From Pleurobrachia bachei (taxonomy: Eukaryota > Ctenophora > Tentaculata > Cydippida > Pleurobrachiidae): a stretch of 37,827 nt of DNA. A program made the position numbers and the translations under genes. How positions within the stretch are numbered: the first letter of the stretch is position 1; each line of letters starts with the position of its first letter. Of the stretch, positions 30,773 to 37,827 are shown piece by piece. The notes beneath the pieces were generated by a model that was not told the origin of the DNA, searched no databases, and saw only the letters and a program-made list of their open reading frames with translations. Location of the stretch: the NCBI GenBank assembly GCA_000695325.1, contig AVPN01000062.1, forward strand, positions 86,035 through 123,861, written 5' to 3'.

Positions 30773-33700
30773 GTATGGCAGAGCTGCTTTGTTGACTCAA
30801 CAAGACACCGTATAACGGTTTCTCATGTCTGTGTTGAAACTGCATCCTAGCTATTCATTAGTGATCTGATCTCATATTGCGGACCCTTGCTAAGCAGCTT
30901 TTATTTCATTAAAAATGTACATGATTCTTCTTCATGAAAATATTTGCTGATCTTCTTTAGATGTTTTAGTTCAGCTTTACTAGCTTGCTTTTTGAATTTC
31001 GACTGCTATTATCATGTGACACTGATACTGTAAAATCTGCTTCTCAATTTTCCCTTATTTTTCTATCTCTATATGTCTCTCTTTGTGAGTCCGTGAGCTC
31101 AAGAATGTATAAAAAGTGTAAAACATAATGCCCCCAAACCACCATCAATTAAAATTGAATAATTCTGTAAGAGAGCTATTATACGTTGTGTCTTGTGAAT
31201 CACATATATGTTTAGTGCCTCATATCTTCAGAGTTTGGCGCTAAAAGGTGACCCCTTTGGTATCGGGTTGAGGAACTATAAAAAGGAAACCAAGGATGCT
31301 AAACTGGTGCGGATCAACTGTGCCGGGGAACAGTTTGTAACGACAGAGCAGTCCCTCTCACACTATCCAGACACCCTGCTGGGAGATCCCCAGGTACTTA
31401 GTACACTTGATCTTCCGATGTTCTCGAGTGCTGCCATTACTTGTTGAGTACTTGTTGAGTATCAATACGATTGTAAAATATTTAAATTTGTACAACGAGA
31501 CCCAATATAGCTACTATATTTTCCGTATTCCTTTCTGTAGAAACGTGCGCAGTATACCGACGAACTGACCGGGGAATTGTACTTTGACAGAAATCAGGAT
31601 GTCTTCCCCTCCATCCTGTACTTCTACCAGAGTCCAGGGACATTCAGGTACATGAGGCAGGAACCAACCTAATCAGGAATTAGGAAATACTGGTCCCTGA
31701 TTGGCTGATAAACAGTCATGTGACCTAAATAACGAGTTCTGATTGGTTGTTTCGGCCGGTTCCTGGTATGATGATTAGATCATGTGTGTGTGAGTTTTAT
31801 TACACTGTGATAATGTACTCTATACTTCTGCACTGGGTTCCAATTGAAAAGAGTTCTGAATACACTTCACATGCAGTACACAAATACAGGGACAGGCAGC
31901 TGGATCTAACAAATATATCTTTCATCAGGGCCCCTGAACACATGGACAGCGCGATAGTGGAGGATGAGCTGGAATTCTTTGGGATTGATTTGGAAAACAT
32001 GATAGAGAGATATGAAGAAATGGAACGGAAGAAGAGACCACCTTATACCCCGAGCCTGAGAGAACAGATACACAAAACGGTTAGAAATTGTTACCCAAAT
32101 CGGTTAAAATGTAGTAAACGAATGATACACCTTCAAACAGTCATTTGATATTACCATAGTCGATCTTTAAAAAGTTTGTTGTTGCCTTGCTCGACCCTCA
32201 CTGTCTGCATTCCGCGTTTGAACATAATTATTCCCTCCGATATCTCTATTTACAATGTCTTAGTTTTGCTCATATTCTCCTCGCTTCTTCAGTGCAGTCC
32301 TCGTCTCCGTATTCTTAGTCAGCTGTAGCCTCATTCGTAATACAGGTTGCACTAGCCGTCACACGTCCCTGCTTTTCATCAAATCTCCTGCACATCTTGT
32401 TAACCCATTCCCCAACCTCTCTGAGCTACGTAGTATCTCACACAGCAAATCTCATCTCCTCTCTAACTAACTGATCCATCCCCAGGCTTTTATCTCTCTA
32501 ACTCTACTCCCGGGTCTTTCAGCCCTCTAACTTTTCTCCGTGCGAGTTTCCCTGGTAACCAGCTAGAAACAAGTTTACCCCCAGCTATCCATCGAAAATC
32601 ATGCTACTTAGCTACTACTGCTGCAAGTATATGATGGGATTTTGTCCCCAGCAAAATCCCATCATCTCTGCACGAATAACTGACAATGTGGCGCCAACCA
32701 GAGAGAATTAGATGCATATACTTACCATGCTAATTAATCTAATTAATTAACCTACCCGGGCACGGTCCTGAGTAGCTGAGATAGTCAGTAATCTTCTCCA
32801 GGTATTGGCTTGAGTTGAATTTGTTGAAATTAACCGATGCAGAAAAATATATTTTACCTTCCTCACATAGACTCTTGGCAAGTGTACAGCTATGAAAGGA
32901 AGTTTGTGTTACTCAGAATAGAACTAACTAGTAGGCCCGCTCGCCCTACGGGCGAAGTTCGAGGGAATGGTAGCTAGATTTGGAAAGGAATTAGGAAATA
33001 CTGGTCCCTAATTGGCTGATAACAGATAAACAGTCATGTGACCTAAATAACGAGTTTTGATTGGTTGTTTATTTGTTTCAGTCGGTTCCTGGTATGATGA
33101 TTAGATCGTGTGTGTGTGAGTTTACACCGTGGTAATGTATTCTGCACTTCTGCACTGGGTTCCAATTGAAAAGAGTTCTGAATACACTTCACATGCAGTA
33201 CACAAATACAGGGACAGGCAGCTGGATCTAACAAATATATCTTTCATCAGGGCCCCTGAACACATGGACAGCGCGATAGTGGAGGATGAGCTGGAATTCT
33301 TTGGGATTGATTTGGAAAACATGATAGAGAGATATGAAGAAATGGAACGGAAGAAGAGACCACCTTATACCCCGAGCCTGAGAGAACAGATACACAAAAC
33401 GGTTAGAAATTGTTACCCAAATCGGTTAAAATGTAGTAAACGAATGATACTTGATAATTAATGTTCCAATTGCAATAATGCAATGCCGCAGCCGGTCCTG
33501 CGGGACACCCCTCTCGGAACTTAGCTACATTCAGAGGGGCTTCTTAAGTGCAGGATTCCTGCGTGAAGCCCTCAGACGAGTGGTGTGTAATATTAGGCGA
33601 TATTTATAAATGCGTATTGTTTTCCATATCGTTTGAAACTTCTTCCAATAAAAATACACCTTCAAACAGTCATTTGATATTACCATAGTCGATCTTTAAA

Positions 33701-35427
33701 AAGTTTGTTGTTGCCTTGCTCGACCCTCACTGTCTGCATTCCGCGTTTGAACAAAACAATTATTATTTCCTCCGATATCTCTATTTACAATGTCTTAGTT
33801 TTGCTCATATTCTCCTCGCTTCTTCAGTGCAGTCTCCGTATTCTTAGTCAGCTGTAGCCTCATTCGTAATACAGGTTGCACTAGCCGTCACACGTCCCTG
33901 CTTTTCATCAAATCTCCTGCACATCTTGTTAACCCATTCCCCAACCTCTCTGAGCTACGTAGTATCTCACACAGCAAATGCCATCTCATCTCTTCTCTAA
34001 CTAACTGATCCATCCCCAGGCTTTTATCTCTCTAACTCTACTCCCGGGCCTTTCAGCCCTCTAACTTTTCTCCGTGCGAGTTTCCCTGGTAACCAGCTAG
34101 AAACAAGTTTACCCCCAGCTATCCCTCGAAAATCATGCTACTTAGCTACTACTGCTGCAAGTATATGATGGGATTTTGTCCCCAGCAAAATCCCATCATC
34201 TCTGCACGAATAACTGACAATGTGGCGCCAACCAGAGAGAATTAGATGCATATACTTACCATGCTAATTAATCTAATTAATTAACCTACCCGGGCACGGT
34301 CCTGAGTAGCTGAGATAATCAGTAATCTTCTCCAGATATTGGCTTGAGTTGAATTGGTTGAAATTAACCGATGTAGAAAAATATATTTTACCTTCCTCAC
34401 ATAGACTCTTGGCAAGCGTACAACTATATAAAAGGAAGTGTGTGTTACTCAGAATAGATCTAATGTGATGTGAATTGTGAAGTCAGTTGTGAATTTGGGA
34501 ACTTTGCTCAATGAGCTCTTTGCTACTCGAACTGAGAATCCGAGGAAAGTCTGTCTGTCGGTGCTCAGATCAGTTCCCTCGTTAGAGGGGCCTGCAGCGT
34601 TCACCATAATTTCAAACCTGTTGGGATACTGGATATTGGACTTATCGCACACCGGACCTCCTCCTGGTCCAGCACAATCAGTGGGACACTTCCAGCAGTT
34701 ACTATCTTCCGCTATAAACTCTCTTAGAACGTCATCCGTCAGCATCTCCACAAATTTTCTAAGAATATTGAATTGAAGTATGCATTTTACAGTCGTCCCT
34801 AAAATCTATGCAGAACTCAATCAACTTACGATTGTTCAGGCAATCTCTACATCGACTTTGGACAAACTTACTCAATTTCGTATTGTGAGCAGATATTGTT
34901 ATCCAAGTTATTGGTCTGGCAAAGAAGAATTCCCAGAGCACATTTGTTGTCAAATGGCTGGTAATCAGAATCGAACTCCGCACAAACTCGCGGGGCGTTA
35001 TACCGTCCTGACCAATCATTACATTTAGCAATATCCGGGGAAGCTGCAACCTGACAAAAATCAAGTAATGCTACCTGAAAATACAAAACAAAAATGAGCC
35101 GATGGAGAAATAAGAGAACAGATTCATGATTCACACGACGGGTCAACGGACTGAGGGTGACGACATCTTACCGTTGTGACAAGCACAAGTCCGAATATCA
35201 TGGATACCGTATACATTTAACAACACGAATCACATCGCAAAGAAACCTAGATAAAATAAAAAGATGGAAATTTTGAGGAAGATCAGTATTCGTCGAGTTC
35301 TCCCTGTTGATAAATCCCTACACGAGAATAGTTTGAGGAATATAATATTAGGACAACACCAATCCTGCTAACAACCTTCAACCGCAGCTGGATCGACGAA
35401 ATGAACATGTAGCAATGCGGTACGCCC

Positions 35428-35462
<35 letters not shown>

Positions 35463-37675
35463 TCTTCTGAGAGGCCGCCACCTGGACTCGACATGTGACC
35501 TGGCCAAGGGTAGAGAGAGGACGATGAGAGACCAAGGATATATTGCACATATACGTCACATAAAATCGGGCAATTTTTAAGTGGACCATGGTGAGAGAGT
35601 CATTTAGAGGAATACGGGACGTAAAACTCACATAATTGCCCGCGTCCATCTCTCACAATTCCCTCATCTACCCCCAGCAGCTGCACACAATTTGTGAAGC
35701 TAACGGCCACGAGATGAGCACTTATGCTTTGGCGGCGGGGAATATTATGTTGATAATAAGCACATATAATGGATATTATATCGGCAGCTGTTCCACTCTC
35801 ATATGATTTCAGTGAATTCGGTGATCCATGACCTTATAATTACACAAATTCTCCTCCTGTACCAGGTGACAGAAGTAACCTTTCCGGGGTCTGCTCAGAC
35901 CTAAAAATTCAACTAAATCCCTCTCCTATACCAGGTGACAGACCCAAGTACCAACACGGCCGGAATGGTGTGGGGAGCTATCGATCTTGTCTGTATCCTG
36001 GTGACAGTATCAATGTTGGTCCTGGAAACTATACCCGACCTTAGGGAGTATTTTGAAAATCCATTCGAGGACAAATAAAGTGGCAGTTTACATGATAGAT
36101 GTTGTGGTGAACCTGTTCTTTACAATCGATCTAATTATCAGGTATCAGAATATACATTTTCCTTGTGAGTTTAGCTTTATGATTACACCTGCATTCCATA
36201 GATTCGCCACATACACCGACCGGAATAAGTATTTCATTGCAAGACCGTTGAATGTGTTGGATATGCTGGCTGTGCTGCCATTCTATGTGGAGATCATCGT
36301 GTTCTTTACAACATCAGGCTCCCCTCCACCCCAGTTCCTCGCGTTGAAGGTAAAGATATTGACCAAACCCACTGGCATGAAAAACCGGTAAATTGTGCAA
36401 TGCTTTGAACGATTTACTGGGTTTGGACTTTGCAAAGTAAAATCCCAGTATCGGGAACACTAGCTGGCCTGTACATGAGCTGTTAAAAAGCCATACAAAT
36501 TAGCCGGCCTTATACGAACTCCCCTGCGCGAACTCTGAACTCATGTATCATATTATGTGTATCATGTTATGTTTGAATAAAACCACTCAGGTGTGTCGTT
36601 TGGTACGAGTAGTGCGAGTTTTCAAAGTCGTGAGACACAGTAGGCAGCTAACGGAAGTAATGCAGGTAAAGAACATTCTGATCACACTTGTTGACTAAGG
36701 GGTCAACAAGACCACACCCTATAATGTCTTTATAACTTGGAGTCCAATTAAAGAGCAGGTGCTCACCAAACAATGACAAGGCGAGTACATCCGAGTCGCA
36801 GAAAATTAATGCCGAATGTACTAGAAAATAGAAAGGTCATGCACCGATAAAAACGGCTACTCTATTCTGAAACTGAAAAGCAGGAACCGACCAAATCGGG
36901 AAATACTGGTCACTGATTGGCTGATAACCAGTCACGGGATCTAAATAACGAGTTCTGATTGGTTGTTTACTGGTTTCGGTCGGTTCCTGCTGAAAAGTCT
37001 AATTCCCAGGTGATCTCATCAGCGAAGCAGGAGTTTATTGTCCTGATAGGAGTTGTATGTGTTCTGGTACTCCTTGTGGGCACTGTCATCTACTTCATCG
37101 AGTTTGATTTGAAGGTTAGTGGTGAATCACCTCTGTGCAGATCTGCCTTCTTTCGCCGTTCGTTGTTATGATCTCGAAGATTATATCTCGGGCCATCTGT
37201 GCGCCTCTAATATGTGACCTTATATATTAAGTTTTTGCTCTAATACCTCGGGATTTATTCCGACTCTAACCACACATAGTGACACAGCCCCTCTAATTTA
37301 TACAAACACCCCCAGGATTTAGAGGCAATGGAGGACGGATACAACTCGATACTTCACGGGTGCTGGTGGTCGGTGGTAACTATAACAACAGTGGGCTATG
37401 GAGACCTCTACCCGAAGTAAGGATGCAGATGGAATTCCATCTCAAGTTTTTAAAAGGTTGCTTTTAGACAATTGAAAAGAACGCAATTCGGTAGTGAGTT
37501 CAGCCAACAAAGATCCATTCCCATGAAAAAACCAATTTAATACGTTAGTTCTGTATTATAAACAAGCATTACACTTCGTAGGACCCCTGTCGGACGTTTA
37601 TTTGGCAGTTTGGTGGTACTCTTTGGCATTGTTGTCCTAGCGTTCCCGATGACCATTATTATCTCAAAATTCCAG
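30677..37675 (+). CDS. Shaker-type voltage-gated K+ channel alpha subunit, 3' end outside window
   Basis: Candidate first exon 30677-30772 (low certainty), then T1 exons 31232-31393, 31541-31647, and 31929-32079 or its copy 33251-33401. S1-S3 exon 35935-36349, S4 exon 36591-36665, S4-S5/S5 exon 37010-37114, pore exon 37316-37416, S6 exon 37582-37675. T1 shows KLVRINCAGEQFVTTEQSL, YPDTLLGDPQ and YFDRNQDVFPSILYFYQS without the zinc motif of Kv2-4, so it is Kv1-like. S4 is VCRLVRVVRVFKVVRHSRQ; the filter is TTVGYGD. S6 reads VLAFPMTIIISKF, with the canonical PxP replaced by P-x-T, as in silent KvS subunits. The S1-S3 exon has one extra base (A-run at 36071-36074), breaking the frame in this copy. 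Phases elsewhere are consistent. The cytosolic C-terminus is not in the window. Confidence 0.9.
31658..31765. mobile_element. hAT-type MITE copy in Kv intron
   Basis: A 108-bp element with inverted ends CAGGAACCAACC and GGCCGGTTCCTG, similar throughout to the element at 36881-36989. The flanking octamers (acatgagg/gtatgatg) are only partly alike, so its TSD has decayed. A further partial copy lies at 32986-33091 through the local duplication. Confidence 0.8.
32631..32665. repeat. Perfect 14-bp hairpin (also 34165-34199)
   Basis: ATGATGGGATTTTG, a 7-nt loop (TCCCCAG), then its exact complement. It is present in both copies of the Kv intron duplication. Confidence 0.85.
33451..33653. mobile_element. 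203-bp insertion with strong secondary structure, 4-bp flanks
   Basis: Present only in the second copy of the duplicated Kv intron; the first copy is uninterrupted at CGAATGATACACC. The insertion is bordered by ATAC on both sides (33447-33450 and 33654-33657). Internally it has a nested stem (GGGGCTTC...GCAGGATTCCTGC...GAAGCCC, about 33535-33572) and ends AATAAAA. It may be a SINE or a small non-autonomous element; class not recognised. Confidence 0.6.
34449..35216 (-). CDS. Secreted Kazal-like domain protein nested in the Kv intron
   Basis: Three minus-strand exons, 35216-35172, 35074-34872 and 34758-34449, join in phase 0 and 2 to give 185 residues. Donors GTAAGA and GTAAGT and acceptors TTTTCAG and TTCTTAG support this. 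The first exon supplies a signal peptide (MYTVSMIFGLVLVTT) that continues into the second. A six-cysteine region follows, with the Kazal-like core PRVCAEFDSDYQPFDNKC then ALGILLCQ. The third exon holds a second, cysteine-poor variant (CPTDCAGPGGGPVCDKSN, then YPNRFE). Kazal domains usually inhibit serine proteases; inhibition here is inferred only. The whole gene lies antisense in the intron before Kv S1. The 3' part has a weakly conserved tail. Confidence 0.6.
35431..35459. repeat. (CT)n microsatellite
   Basis: A near-perfect run of CT dinucleotides in the Kv intron upstream of the S1 exon. Confidence 0.95.
36416..36449. repeat. 34-bp imperfect palindrome in Kv intron
   Basis: ACTGGG...ACTTTG pairs with CAAAGT...CCCAGT, about 13 of 17 positions, no loop. 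Confidence 0.6.
36881..36989. mobile_element. hAT-type MITE, 109 bp, intact TIRs and 8-bp TSD
   Basis: Terminal inverted repeats CAGGAACCGACC and GGTCGGTTCCTG are exact. They are flanked by the direct 8-mer CTGAAAAG (36873-36880 and 36990-36997), the target-site length typical of hAT elements. The insertion lies 20 bp upstream of the acceptor of the Kv S5 exon (37010), next to its branch/pyrimidine region. Confidence 0.9.
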
Positions 37676-37827
37676 GTAAGATTTGTTGAGTATTGGGTAA
37701 GGTGAGATAACAAATATACTCATAGGAAAATTTGAGTTGTTTTTTGTACGTAGCCTGGACTTAGTTTCAGACGACTGAAGGAAACTTGTCAATTGTAGAA
37801 AATCATTATCAATTAATCAGTTAATAT

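Larger units (their letters stand above)
31675..34457 (+). repeat. About 1.25/1.47-kb tandem duplication containing a Kv T1 exon
   Basis: 31675-32921 resembles 32986-34457, with several substitutions, small indels and one 203-bp insertion in the second copy; 64 bp of unique sequence lie between. Both carry the same T1 exon (31929-32079 and 33251-33401), identical in encoded protein. At 151 nt, inclusion of both would shift the frame. Confidence 0.92.

Noticed and set aside
35458-35649. Minus-strand frame with a GTGAGT after six codons
   Set aside because: Could be a short first exon (MDAGNY), but no downstream minus-strand exon matches it in phase with a recognisable product.

Overview
The window is nuclear DNA from an intron-rich but gene-dense animal. 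It shows GT-AG introns of about 50-600 bp, a voltage-gated K+ channel, metazoan-type Spt6 and TMBIM/GRINA genes, abundant micro- and minisatellites, small DNA transposons and an N-filled scaffold gap. The species cannot be named from the sequence. A compact head-to-tail gene arrangement, with a splice acceptor placed directly before each start codon, resembles lineages with spliced-leader trans-splicing and operons (hydrozoans, ctenophores, tunicates, flatworms and others). Placing it in an early-branching marine invertebrate is inference only.

Layout. 1-7.7 kb: five same-strand genes packed almost end to end. They are two unidentified microproteins (221-682 and 909-1374), a long ICE2/NARG2-like protein with a 33-bp coding repeat and a C-terminal CCCH finger (1600-5473), the sulfhydryl oxidase ALR/GFER (5590-6063), and a GRINA-like seven-TM protein (6268-7657). 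7.7-12.7 kb: an older tandem duplication has produced a 5' fragment of SPT6 (8345-9081), a 5'-truncated second GRINA (9619-10983) and then the start of the full SPT6 gene. 11.8-26.1 kb: SPT6 in about 31 recognisable exons, interrupted by a 1.94-kb perfect (AAAC)n array where at least one exon is missing, by a 448-bp N gap, and by three nearly identical 0.9-1.1 kb local duplications. 26.1-30.7 kb: no convincing gene, but a foldback element, GA microsatellites and a 1.38-kb tandem duplication. 30.7-37.7 kb: a Shaker-type Kv channel gene running off the right end, with a duplicated T1 exon, hAT-type MITEs, and a secreted Kazal-like gene nested on the opposite strand inside one of its introns.

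Functionally, ICE2 (little elongation complex) and Spt6 (histone chaperone and elongation factor) both act with RNA polymerase II. ALR works with Mia40 in the mitochondrial intermembrane space, and GRINA/TMBIM proteins act in ER/Golgi Ca2+ and cell-death control. No shared pathway is obvious. The main points for a second look are the operon-like cluster, the Spt5-like RTP repeat tail on Spt6, the ICE2-CCCH architecture with its large VNTR, the perfect AAAC array with the missing Spt6 exon, several loopless palindromes, and six local duplications that probably mix real events with haplotype misassembly. No tRNA, rRNA or CRISPR was seen.
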